Part shown: positions 33,575 to 43,997 of the stretch, piece by piece
Layout: each line of letters begins with the position of its first letter
Position numbering within the stretch: the first letter of the stretch is position 1
DNA from: Canna indica
Lineage: Eukaryota; Streptophyta; Magnoliopsida; Zingiberales; Cannaceae
Direction: 5' to 3'
Assembly: GCA_034359265.1 (NCBI GenBank)
Contig: CP136891.1
Span: 55,692,501-55,756,500, forward strand
DNA: 64,000 bases
Position numbers and translations under genes: made by a program
Notes under the pieces: generated by a model
What the model saw: only the letters and a program-made list of their open reading frames with translations
The model's database searches: none
Told to the model about the DNA's origin: nothing

Positions 33575-33979
33575 GGAAGCCCTCAACCAAACAGCTCTTC
33601 AACGGGCATTTTTTTGCCCGTTAGACGCCGTTTGGTCACTTGTCGGTCGATCATCGGTCGATCGATCGATCGATCGCCCAGCGATGGCTGACAATCTGTG
33701 CTTTAACCGCTTTGTTCGGTCGACCGGAGGGTCGACCGAATGAGTCGCGATTCTACGATTCTGTTCCTCTGCTATTCGGTCGACCGAAGCAGGCACTGCT
33801 AGATTTGGGTCTCGGTTGGTCGATCGACCGATCGACCGAAGTAGCCTTCTGTCATTTTTTACCCATCTTCAGTCGACCGACCGGTCGACCGAATTGGCTA
33901 CTGCCAATTTTTGTCATCATTCGGTCGATCGAATTGGCTGCTGCCAATTTCTTTGCCTTGTTCGGTTGACCGACTGGTT
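33575..33979 (-). repeat. Copia-A 5' LTR, second fragment with box array
   Basis: From CCCTCAACCAAACAGCTC the text follows the 3' LTR from about 24037 (CCCTCAACCGAACGGCTC) to the last box at 24407. About 640 bp of LTR between the first fragment and this one is missing. Cut at 33980 by solo LTR B2. Confidence 0.85.
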
Positions 33980-35741
33980 TGTTGGGTGAAATGACACACT
34001 AGAGGGGGGGTGAATAGTGTGTTTACTAATATTTTTGCCTAAATCCGATTTTAATCATTTTCTTAATCTACTTAGGCAATTTACAATTGAATGATTAAGT
34101 GCAGAAGCGATAAATAATAAAGCAATTAATACAACCAATAAATCAAGACAAACACAATGATTTATAGTGGTTCGGCCCCAATGCCTACTCCACTACCTAA
34201 GCACACCGCTTAGTATTTTCAAACTAGCTTTACTAGATTATCTTGTTTCCTTTACAACGAGGACGTTTTCACCGAAGAGTCACCGCTCTCACACCAAAGG
34301 CACTTCCACACCCGGAAGTCTCCACCTTTCTACTGAGAGCACTCTCCCACCTCAATCCTAAGGACAACAAAGAACTAATCCTAGTAAACTACGTTTACAC
34401 TGGTGGCTTTACACCTTCTACACCAAGGATACCACTCAATTACAAGACCTAACACTAGGTCTTCTTACATGTTCAAATACAATGAAATAAATCACAAAAA
34501 TACACAAGTAATGGAGCAAATAAATAATACAACAAATACTTAGCTCCAAACACGAGTCCTAGTTCCTCTTGATGCCCCAGTGATGAATCGTTCAAAGCTT
34601 GAAGGAAAGATCAAGGATGTATCTTGGAAACTAGGGTTTTCAAGAAGATGGCTCAAGAGAAGCTTTAGAATGATCAAGAATTGGCTCAATAGAGGCTTAG
34701 ATCAATTGTTAAGAAAGGTTAATGAAGGATGGAGAGGAGTATTTAAAACCCCTTAACCAAACGACAGCTCAACGGGCGGAAAACTAGCCATTTTCGCCGT
34801 TCGGTCGTTTGCTGGTCGATCATCGGTCGACCGACCGATCGACCGCTGGTCTTAATTACTCTATTCGATCGACCGATGGGTCGACCGAATGAGTCGCGAG
34901 TCTGCGATCCGCAATCCGGTCGACCGACACACACACTACCAGATATTGGCGTCGGTCGATCGACCGCAATATCCACTACCGCTTTCTAACCATCTTCGGT
35001 CGACTGATCGGTCGATCAAATTGGCTATTGCCAATTTTCAACACTATTCGGTCGACCGAACCTGGACTGGGCCATTTGGTTAGGCTTGGTTTGTTCGTTT
35101 TCTGGTTCCATCTTCACTAAGTCTACTTATATAACATTTAATATCTTTAACTTTAAAACATAAATGTTATATAAGAATTACCCCCATTTGGATTCAATAA
35201 AAATATCTAAAAAATCAAAATCCTTAATAATCAAAATGTAGTTTTTGGGGACTAGTATAAATTTTCGGAAAATGAAACTTTTCTAATTTTTCGGGTCAAA
35301 TAAGGGCAGTCTAAAGGCTTCCAAAAAATCCTAAAAATACATCATTATCTAATTTTAACCCAAGGAACAATTACTGCCATTTTTTATGACAAGAAACTAT
35401 CTAGGTCATATAGCCCTCCAAGGAGCTCCCTAGGTTATTTCAGGACGATTTCCGGGTTTTCATATTTTGGGATTCGGGGATGGTTTTTGGGTTCTTATGC
35501 ATCATCATGAGGATATTACAATATAAACTAGACATCCCAAACCTAAACTCTATCTTCCCGACGAATCCGAGCGCGTCGACCAACGTCCTTTCGATTTCTC
35601 GATTTCTTCAATATTTCCGATCGAGGACGTCGAGTGCTAACCGACTTGGAACCTGAAAGATTTCTCAATGAAACATTAGTTTCATATTTGTTATCATCAA
35701 AACAGAGATTAAGACCAAAGGTTGAAAACCTTAAGCCAACA
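33980..35741 (-). mobile_element. Solo LTR B2 (family B), 1762 bp
   Basis: Bounded by TGTTGGGTGAAATG on the left and AACCTTAAGCCAACA on the right, the terminal sequences of family B in reverse. No internal region. The flanking 5-mers are TGGTT and CGGTC, an imperfect duplication. Box array 34824-35060, with TATA-like TTTTAAATA (minus strand) near 34745. The box on which it landed belongs to the Copia-A array. Confidence 0.85.
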
Positions 35742-36081
35742 CGGTCGACCGAACTCAAGCTGAGGCTAATTTTTTCTTTATCTTTGTTACATGCTTTTTC
35801 ATAGGTTTAGTTACCAAGTCTTAACTTGGATAACTTTCCAATTAGGCTTGGGATGAGATCCTAGGGGTATATTACAAGATATCTACTCAATCTATACCCG
35901 AGCCTTTTCTTTGACGTTATTTTCTTTCATTTCTTGACTATCTTTTCCTTCGTTTCTCCTGACGTAGTTCGCATGCTTATCACAACCTGAACCTGAACTC
36001 AAAACTTCACACATAGATTAAATACTTGTTTGTTATCATCGAAATGAAGATCGAAGCTTAAGGGGAACTCTTAAACCAACA
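35742..36081 (-). repeat. Copia-A 5' LTR, third fragment
   Basis: Starts inside a box (CGGTCGACCGAACTCAAGC) and runs in parallel with 24408-24746 of the 3' LTR to the terminal CCAACA at 36081. The GGCTT duplication follows. Confidence 0.88.
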
Positions 36082-36086
36082 GGCTT
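36082..36086. repeat. Right target-site duplication of Copia-A (GGCTT)
   Basis: Identical to 23346-23350; see that entry. Confidence 0.85.
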
Positions 36087-36139
36087 AACTTGAGTCTGGT
36101 TCTTGTGTGTGGGCACTTCTGGGCCTAACCCAATGGGGC

Positions 36140-36282
36140 ACAAAGATACTAGTGTAAGCTGAATGGCCTACACTAGAGGGGGGTAAACAATGTGTTCGCT
36201 AAATTTTAACCTAAATCTGATTTTAATCGTTTCATGATTACTTAGGCAATTATCAATTCAAAGACTAAATGCAAAAGCAATT
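36140..36282 (-). repeat. Family-B LTR end fragment
   Basis: CCTACACTAGAGGGGGG followed by TGTGTTCGCTAAATTTTAACC matches the outer 140 bp of family-B LTRs (compare 33990-34110). It is cut by the start of Gypsy C1 at 36283; its continuation was not found on the far side of C1. 36087-36139 is unassigned flank. Confidence 0.7.
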
Positions 36283-36655
36283 TGTTACACCCATAAATCC
36301 AAAAATAATATTTTATTTCTTAGCAAGGGATCGTGGGCCCCGAGTTAGCGCGAATTGGCGTAGAGTCGCAGAATTTAATTCGGGTAAGCTTTATATATGA
36401 GAAATTTTTTTTAGGAAAAATTTATTTATTTTATTTATGTGATTTAGCATTCTAGGATGATAGAGGGTCTCGAGATGAATTTAGCGGTTCAATCAAAACT
36501 CGATTCAGGGTTAGAATGAATTAGTTGTGGACTTTAGAAGTCGGACGAATAAGTGAGTGTGTTCAGGCAAGCCAGGGCCCATAAATAACCAAAGGGGGGC
36601 ACACGGTTGTTGTATCCAGCCGCACGCCACCCAAGAGAGAGAGAGAGAGAGAGCA
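36283..36655 (+). repeat. C1 5' LTR, truncated at a GA tract
   Basis: Parallel to the first 373 bp of the 3' LTR (TGTTACACCCATAAATCC...) and stops in the GAGAGA run at 36633-36652, where it passes directly into pol coding sequence. Confidence 0.82.
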
Positions 36656-37024
36656 GTTTCCCATATTCATTTGGGAGGAGCGATTGCTTATGAGATGGCT
36701 CTACCGCCCAGCATGGATCGAGTGCATCCGGTCTTTCATGTCTGCATGCTTAAGCGATATGTTTGGAATGAGTCCCATATTCTAGATGTTGCTGCGGTGG
36801 AGGTCGATCCGACCATTACTTATGAGGAGCAGCCAGTAGACAAGTAGGTGAGGAAGCTGAGATCCAAGGAGGTCCCCTTGGTGAAAGTTCGTTGGGAGCA
36901 CCACTCAGTGCAGGAGGCCACTTGGGAGGTCGAGCAGGATATGAGAGAAAAGTACTCGTACCTTTTTGATGCCGAAGAGAGCTTCTCTTCTTCATCTCAA
37001 AATTCGATGACGGATTTTCTTTAA
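36656..37024 (+). pseudogene. C1 pol C-terminus (chromovirus-type integrase tail)
   Basis: AIAYEMALPPSMDRVHPVFH then VCMLKRYV and SHILD are the conserved block of plant chromovirus integrase C-termini. Then TITYEEQPV, a stop at 36845, KLRSKEVPLVKVRWEHHS and EATWEVEQDMREKY. Only this end remains; upstream pol and gag are gone. Confidence 0.8.
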
Positions 37025-37036
37025 GGGGGGAGGAAT

Positions 37037-39790
37037 TGTTGTGCCCATAAATCCAAAAATAATATTTTATTCCTTAGCAGGACATTGTGGGCCCGAGTTA
37101 GCGCGAATTGGCGTAAAGTAGCAAAATTTAATTCGAGTAAGCTTTATATATGGGAAAAACATTTAGGAAAAATTTATTTATTTTATTTGTGAGATTTAGC
37201 ATAATAGAAAAATAGAGGGTCTCGAGACGAATTTAGCGGTTCAATCGAAACTCAAATCAGAGTTAGAATGAATTAGTTGTGGATTTTAAAAGTCGGATGA
37301 ATAAGTGAGGGCGTTTTGGTAATTTGGGCAAGTTAGGACCTATAAATAACCAAAGGGGGGCCCACGGCTGCTATTCCCAGCCGCACGCCACCTAAGAGAG
37401 AGAGAGAGACACACACACAGAGAGAGAGAGAGAGAGAGTGACACCAAGAGGAGGGGGAGCTGTCGGAGCCGGGATTTCGCGAGTTCATCGGCGTTCAACG
37501 TAGGACGATCCTCCGCTTCTTCTTCCTCCCCTGTTTCTCCAAAAAATGAGTGGATTAGCCTTCTTCTTCCTCTTTCCTTCATCAGCCATGCCGCCCCTAT
37601 GTCATGGGGTTCTTGTATTTTCTGTTGGGTTTTTAGTGAATCAAATTGGTTAATCGTGTTGAGAGTTTTACCGTGATCGTAACGATTCTATCGAATTGAT
37701 TTTTGGACGATTAGCCGCATCTTACCTTGTTGTGCCGCCCCCTTCTCCTTCAAATTCTTGACGTTTTCTTGAGGCTTCTTGATGAATGTTGAGGTTTCTT
37801 ACTTGCTTGGGATTTTGAGGAAAGGAAGGGTTTTGGGGAAGAACTAGGGTATGCTGCTCCCTTTAGGGCCCTTTTAGGAGCCCTAGGGTGGCCGGCCAAT
37901 TAGGGACAAATTTGGGGAAAATAAAAATAGGATTTTTACACATAAGGAACATACTTTAGGGTACCTTGAATTATTCTACACTTTAGAAAAATTGTAGAGA
38001 CATACAAGTAGGGAATTGAGTACCTTAGAGACACCTAGAGACCCAAGAACCCTAGGACATCTTTAGGGTGAGCCGACCCTTAGGGAGCCCAAGGGGGTTG
38101 AACCCTCTATGCCCCTAGAGCACTCGGGTAGAGGGGTAGGCCGGCCCTAGGGTACACTGTTAGCGGAGGGCTCAAGTCGCGCTATAGGGAAATTAGGAGG
38201 TGTTGTATTGTTTATATTTAATACATACTTATTTTTCATACGATGTTTGGAGGTGTTGTACCTTAATTTCATGCTCATTGTGTAGGCTGTGAATTCATGA
38301 TTTGAGCATCATTGTGTATATATATATATTTGCGTGGTTGTGATGTATTGCAGGAGGAGGCGGAGATTGAGGTATGTCTTGGGCATACCCCTATTTACTT
38401 GTTGTTCAACACACTTTACCTTATGTCTATATTCTCTGCGTGTGTGATGTTGTGGTTTGATTGTTGCATTTCCCGGATGCCTCGCTGGTGAGGGGAGGGT
38501 ATGCTCCAAAGAGACAGTGTTGGCCTAATTCCGAAAGTCCGACTGGTGAGGGCAGTTCATACACCTAAAGTGTTGGCCTAAACTGCGTAGGGTAACTAAG
38601 CGATGTTGTATTGTTTTTATGCTATACATGCTTGCTTTTCTTACGATGATTGGACATGCTATATCTTAATTACATGATTATTGTATATACTATTAAATCA
38701 TGGTCTTAAATATTATTCAATGTATATATTTGTGTGTGATTGTGATGGATGACGGGAGGAGACGGAGGTTGAGGTATGCCCTTGACATACCCTTTTACCT
38801 ACATGTTGATAACACATTTATTGTATATTATATACTTGCTTGTGTGATGATGTGATGTGGTTTGTTGCATTTTTCCTGAAGCCTCGTTGGTGAGGAGAGG
38901 GTATGGCCCAAAGAGACAGCGTTGGCCTTATTCCGAAAGTCTGACTGGTGATGGGAGATCATACCCCAAAGAGAAAGTCCGGAGACCTGACCGGTGAGGG
39001 GAACATATGCCCCAATGAGATGGATCGAAAGAGCCGTGTCTATGAGGGGAGAGCATACCCCAAAGATACGACACTAGTTGGGTGGTAGATCGGGGCCACG
39101 TCGACTACCTACCCTATGTGGCGATGCGGACCGACGAGTCCGGTTGAGCATGTGGATGGTTGTATTGTGCATAATATATGTGGTGGCATTTTCTTGTAGG
39201 TTGCTATATGTTGACGAGGATGATTGCGCTGCTAAAATAAATGTTCACAATAAAATTATGCTTTATGTTATTATGCTTACCTGTATGCTTTTGATTATTG
39301 CATGATGATGATGATGATGTGGTGGAAATTGAGGACTGATCTAGTCACTAAGTCCCAGTTGGACTTACCCCTCATATATTTTGTTTTGCAGTACTTGAGC
39401 AAGATCAGAGAGGCACTGGGGTGCAGTAGCACGGCTGGTGGCGGTAGGGCAGTGTGTCTCGTGACATATCGTGGTCGAGGGGGATACCCGAATCGTTTTT
39501 ACTTCTTTTGAGTTGTTGAGTCATGTCGACTCGGTTTATTTATTTGTTTATGCACTTTTGTCATTTGAGGTGTCTTGTCTAGTAATTAAATTTTAGTAAC
39601 TAATTTGAACATTTGCTTCTTTTTTTTTGAGTTGTTGGCTAGGGTTTATTTTAAAATAAATATTTCTTTTTAAATCCTTGAGATATTATTAAATGTTCAG
39701 GTCTGGTTTGTGTTCATGTGGTTTGGTTTGGGTTAGGCTTCGGGGCACGTGGCGTACCCTGGTCAGTCATATCGGATTTGGGGTGTGACA
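37037..39790 (+). repeat. C1 3' LTR, 2754 bp
   Basis: Starts TGTTGTGCCCATAAATCC, ends GGATTTGGGGTGTGACA. Contains a GA/CA microsatellite (37395-37438), a C/T-rich leader, and between 38480 and 39065 degenerate repeats built on CTGGTGAGGGGAG and CATACCCCAAAGAGA. No gene; open frames here are by-products of GC-rich repeats. Confidence 0.85.
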
Positions 39791-40735
39791 ATGAAGCTCG
39801 GCCTAACAGGCTTTGTTAGTGATTTGTTTGTTGTTGGTTGTATTTGGCAAAAAGAAGCTTTCAACTCTACTTATGTATTGGTAGTCTCAAAGCAGTTTCA
39901 ACTATGGAGAGACAATTTTCATCTACCTACAATTTATGGTATTCTGGACAGTTCTTTTGGTCTGTATATGATGGTTGATGAACTTCTGGTTTAATGATGA
40001 TTCTTTTGATATTATTGATTATTTAATCATCATTATTTATGGCTGTGTTCAGTTGAGTTTTGAAGAGTCTTTCTAATCTTTATTTCCAAGCATTATAGTT
40101 TGTTTAAATGTTTATATGTTTATGATGCCTATTTATGTTGATTGTTTCAAACCGAAGTTTGTGAAGAGGTGAGTGATTGAAGTCAGCATTTATTTAGATC
40201 TTTCAGTTGTCTTATATAAATACTCAAGAAGGGATCTGTTGTCGATAACTCCATTGTGCCAATAATCTGTTGCCAGTTTTATAGGAGTTGAGACTGCTTA
40301 GTGCAAAGTAGGCAACAATCTACTTATCATATCTTCATGCTGAGATGATTGTGGGCTGCTAACTCATTACAACACAAGGATTGTGTGGAGGACAAGACTC
40401 TGCGGCTGAGACGTTATAGAGAGATAAGTTGGTATGTACTTGTAATAACAATAGGTTTTATTATTTCCAATTCACTGTAGTACGGATAGTTGGATTTCGG
40501 TGTGTGAAATCCTAGAGCTAAAAGTTGTAATTTTTAATAGTGGATTGGGCATTTGTCCGGTGAGTGCCCCGCAAATTAGGTGACATGTTTTATCACTGAA
40601 CTGCGCAAACAAATACTTGTGTCTGCATATGTTTTTATTTTGATTATTAGTCTGCTACCTAAGGCAGTTGTTATAACAGTTGCAACTTCCTAAGCAAATG
40701 TCTTTTATACAAGTTCCTTAAGAGACATATACTGT
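39791..40735. other. Unassigned segment right of C1
   Basis: No protein recognised. AAGCTCGGCCTAACAGG at 39794 resembles AAGCTCGGCCTGATAGG at 40822, which lies in Gypsy D integrase-tail sequence, so at least the left edge may be a diverged piece of element D. Confidence 0.35.
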
Positions 40736-41483
40736 CATGCTTGTCGTATTTCAGAGCAATTTTGAGTTTTGGAATCTCTTCTCTGATTTCGGGGAGTTCT
40801 CGCTCTTCCTCAATGAGGTCAAGCTCGGCCTGATAGGTTTTTGAATTATTCTGCTCCTCGAAGTAGTTTTGTGGAGGTTGGGCTCTGCGATATCGACATG
40901 GATCATGGTCTCTTCTCTATAAACAAGCCTGTATAAGATTGAGCAGTTGTGTTATAACTCAGAAGCACTTCAGGTAGTTCTTCCACCCAATGCCACTTGA
41001 CTTGGTCAAGTTTTTTTTTCGAGTCCAGCTAGAATGATCTTGTTGGCTGCTTCGGTCAGGCCGTTGTTTGTGGGTGCTATACTTATAAGAAAAGTTATCG
41101 AATACCGAGGTCTGAGTAGAATTCTCAAAACCTCCGATATGTGAACTGTGTCCCGTTCTCGCTGACGAGTTCGCGAGGTATGCCATACCTGCAAATGATG
41201 TTCTCCCATATGAACTTTTGTACCTTCTTGGTCATAATTGAGGATAGGAGTTCGGCCTCTATCCATTTGGTGAAGTAGTCGATCACTACTATCAAATACT
41301 TGATCAATCTTGGCCCTCGAGGGAACAGGCTGAGGAGGTCGATGCCCCACTTATGGAACGATCAGCTGACTTCCGAGCTATGCAGTAGCTCAGGATGTTG
41401 GTGTGAGACTTTGAAGAATCTCTAGCATTTCTCGCAACAATTGACATAAAGGCTACAATCTGCTGTCGTGGTTGGCCAGAAGT
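40736..41483 (-). pseudogene. Gypsy D (Tat-like) integrase, minus strand
   Basis: Read on the minus strand: YFWPTTTADCSLYVNCCEKC (zinc-binding end), GIDLL, LIVVIDYFTKWIEAE (first catalytic Asp), FIWENIICRYGIPRELVSENGTQF. In the last block the family Asp (SDNGTQF) is Glu. Then GLTEAANKIILAGL (catalytic Glu). The tail (AELDLIEEERELPEIREE) reaches about 40740. Frameshifts at about 41130 and 41060. The upstream part of the gene is at 43840-43997, separated by solo LTR C2. Confidence 0.82.
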
Positions 41484-41488
41484 ACCCG
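41484..41488. repeat. Target-site duplication of solo LTR C2 (ACCCG), left copy
   Basis: ACCCG precedes the LTR start TGTTATGCCC, and ACCCG at 43835-43839 follows the LTR end GTGACA. Removing the LTR and one copy restores L-R-A-G-Y-F-W of the D integrase on the minus strand. Confidence 0.92.
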
Positions 41489-41839
41489 TGTTATGCCCAA
41501 AATCCTAAAATAATATTTTATTCTTAAGCAGGGGACCATGGACCCGAGTTAGCGCAGATTGGCGTAGAGCCGCAGAATTTAATTCGGGTAAGCTTTATAT
41601 ATGGAAAAATTTAGGAAAAATATATTTATTAATTTCTGTGAATTAGCATGCTAGGATGATAGAGAGTCTCGAGACGAATTTAGCAATTCAATCAGAACTC
41701 GAATCGGAGTTAGAATGAATTAGTTATGGATTTTAGAAGTCGGACGAATAAGTGAGGGCGTTTTGGTAATTTGGGCCAACCAAGGCCCATAAATTATCAA
41801 AGGGGGGGCGCACGGCTGATTTTTTCATCCGCACGCCAC

Positions 41840-41893
<54 letters not shown>

Positions 41894-43834
41894 GCGACAC
41901 CAAGAGGAGGAGGAGCTGTCGGAGCCAGGATTTCGCGAGTTCGTCGGCGTTCAATGTAGGAAGGTCCCCCATTTCTTCTTCCTTCCTGGTTTCTCCAAAA
42001 AGGTGAGTGGATTAGCCTTCCTATTTCCCTCTTTTGATCATCAGCCATGCCGCCACCCCTATGTCAAAGGGTTTTGTTGATTTTTAATTCGATTTTATCG
42101 TATTTGTTGAGCTTTCGTATCGAGGGTTTTCCTATTGTCGATGTGACTCTGTCGGATCAAGTTTTGGGCGATTTGGCCGCCCCTTCCCTTGCTGTGCCAC
42201 CCCCTTCTTCTTCGAATTCTTCATGGTTTCTTGAGGATTACTTGATGGTTGTTAATGTTTCTTGATGCTTGCTTGAGATCTTGAGTAAAGGAGGGGTTTT
42301 GGGGAAGAACTAGGGTATGCCGCCCCCTTTAGGGTCCTTTTAGGAGCCCTAGGATGGCCGGCCAATTAGGGACATATTTGGGAAAAAAACAAAAAATAGG
42401 ATTTTTATACCTAAGGAATATATTTTAGGGTACCTTGAATTATTCTACACTTTAGGGAAATTGTAGAGACATACAAGTAGGAAATTGAGGACCCTCGAGA
42501 CACCTAGTGACCCTTGAACCCTAGGATGACTTTAGGGTGAGTCGACCCTTAGGGAACCTTAGGGAGGGCCGAACCCTCATTACCCCTACAGCACTCGGGT
42601 AGAGGGGTAGGCCGGCCCTAGGGTACACGACTAAGGGAGTAGTAAGTCGGGTTAAACTACGTAGGGTAACCAAGCAGTGTTGTATTGTTTTTATGCTATA
42701 CATGCTTGCTTTTCTTACGATGATTGGACATACTAAATTATATTTTCATGATTGTTGTATACGCTGTTAAATCATGATTTTAAATATTATTCAATATATT
42801 TGTGTGTGATTGTGATGGATGACGGGAGGAGGCGGAGGTTGAGGTATGCCCTTGGCATACCCTTTTACCTACATGTTGATAGAACATTTATTACATTTTA
42901 TATATTTGCGTGTGTGATGCTGTGATGTGGTTGTTGCATTTCTCGGAAGCCTCGCTGGTGAGGGGAGGGTATGCCCCAAAGAGACAGTGTTGGCTTTATT
43001 TTGGAGGTCCGATTGGTGAGGGGAGATCATACCCAGAGAAACTATTCGGAGACCCGACTAGTGAGGGGAACGTATGAACCAACGAGATAGATCAAAAGAG
43101 CCGTGTCGGTGAGGGGAGATCATACCCCAAAGATACGACACTGGCTGGGTGGTAGATCGGGGGCCACGTCGAGTACCTACCCTCTATGGCGATGAGGACT
43201 GACGGGTCCGGGTTGAGCATGTGGATTGTTGCATTAAGCATATTTATATGTTGTGGCATATTTCTTGTAGTTTGCTACATGATGACGTGGATGATTGCTC
43301 TGCTAAAATAAATGCTCCAAAAATTATGCTTTATATTTCTTATGTTGAATTATATTTTATTTGATTTTGCATGATGATGATGTGTGGTGAAATTGAGGAC
43401 TAATCTAGTCACTAAGTCCTAGTTGGATTTACCCCTCATTCTGTTGTTTTGTAGCACCTGAGTTAGATCAAAGAGGTACCCGGGTGCAGTAGCGTGGCTG
43501 GTGGCGATGGGGCAGCGATTCTCGTGACACGTCGTGGTCAAGGGGGATACCGAGTCATTTTTCTCTTTCTTGAGTTGTTGAGTTATGTCGACTCGGTTTA
43601 TTATGTTTTCGCACTTTTATTACTTTGATTTGTCTTTGTCAATAATTAAGCTTTGAAATCGATTTGAACATTTAGTTATTTATTGAGTTGGTGTTTCGGG
43701 ATTTTTCTTGAAAATAAATGTCTTTTAAAAATCCTTGAGATGTTATCAAATATTATATATGTGGTTTGGTTTGGGTTAGGCTTCGGGGTTATGTGGCGTA
43801 CCCTGGCCGGCCATACCGGATTTGGGGTGTGACA
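41489..43834 (+). mobile_element. Solo LTR C2 (same Gypsy family as C1), 2346 bp
   Basis: Complete LTR with TGTTATGCCC...GGGTGTGACA ends, a perfect 5-bp duplication and no internal DNA. Parallel to the C1 3' LTR but about 400 bp shorter in the middle. It holds the repeated CTGGTGAGGGGAG region at 42955-43140. Produced by recombination between two LTRs after insertion into D. Confidence 0.92.
41842..41890. repeat. GA microsatellite in the C2 LTR
   Basis: About 24 uninterrupted GA units. At the same place C1 has shorter GA runs (36633-36652) or mixed GA/CA (37395-37438). In the LTR it follows CGCACGCCACC and probably lies at the start of the transcribed leader. Confidence 0.95.
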
Positions 43835-43839
43835 ACCCG

Positions 43840-43997
43840 GCTCGGAGGATCTTGGCAGCCAAGGATCTTCCTCCAATGTGATTGCCGCAGATGTCGTCAT
43901 GGACTTCTGCCATTACAACATTTGTTCGAGGTTGGCTGATGCATTTGAGTAGCGATCGAGAATATCCTCTATTGTAAAAGTTGATCATCGAGGAGGA
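43840..43997 (-). pseudogene. Gypsy D fragment upstream of the integrase zinc domain
   Basis: Minus strand: NFYNRGYSRSLLKCISQP then VMAEVHDDICGNHIGGRSLA and AKILRAG, the RNase H-integrase connection of Tat-like elements (family H-E-G-x-C-G-N-H-x-G-G-R-S-L). Continuous with 41483 downwards once C2 is removed. It ends where element E begins. Confidence 0.8.

Larger units (their letters stand above)
23351..36081 (-). mobile_element. Ty1/Copia retrotransposon A, minus strand, with nested insertions in its 5' LTR
   Basis: Order on the minus strand: 5' LTR (in pieces at 36081-35742, 33979-33575 and 29524-29490), PBS 29487-29476, gag, protease, integrase, reverse transcriptase, RNase H, purine tract at 24747-24760, 3' LTR (24746-23351). 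The order integrase before reverse transcriptase defines Copia. Perfect 5-bp duplication GGCTT. Multiple stops and internal deletions show that it is inactive. Elements B1 and B2 lie inside its right LTR. Confidence 0.9.
36283..39790 (+). mobile_element. Ty3/Gypsy element C1, nearly all internal DNA deleted
   Basis: Truncated 5' LTR (36283-36655), the last ~120 codons of pol (36656-37024), a polypurine tract AAGGGGGGAGGAAT (37023-37036), and a full 3' LTR (37037-39790). LTR ends are TGTT(A/G)..CCC and GGTGTGACA. The outer 5-mers CAATT and ATGAA do not match, so an exchange or deletion also affected the outside. Confidence 0.82.

Noticed and set aside
39078..39511. Hydrophobic frames (75 and 69 codons) suggesting membrane proteins
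   Set aside because: They lie inside the C1 3' LTR; the parallel C2 LTR does not conserve them.
41771..42048. Overlapping open frames with poly(RE)/poly(SL)
   Set aside because: Translation of the GA microsatellite and leader of the C2 LTR.
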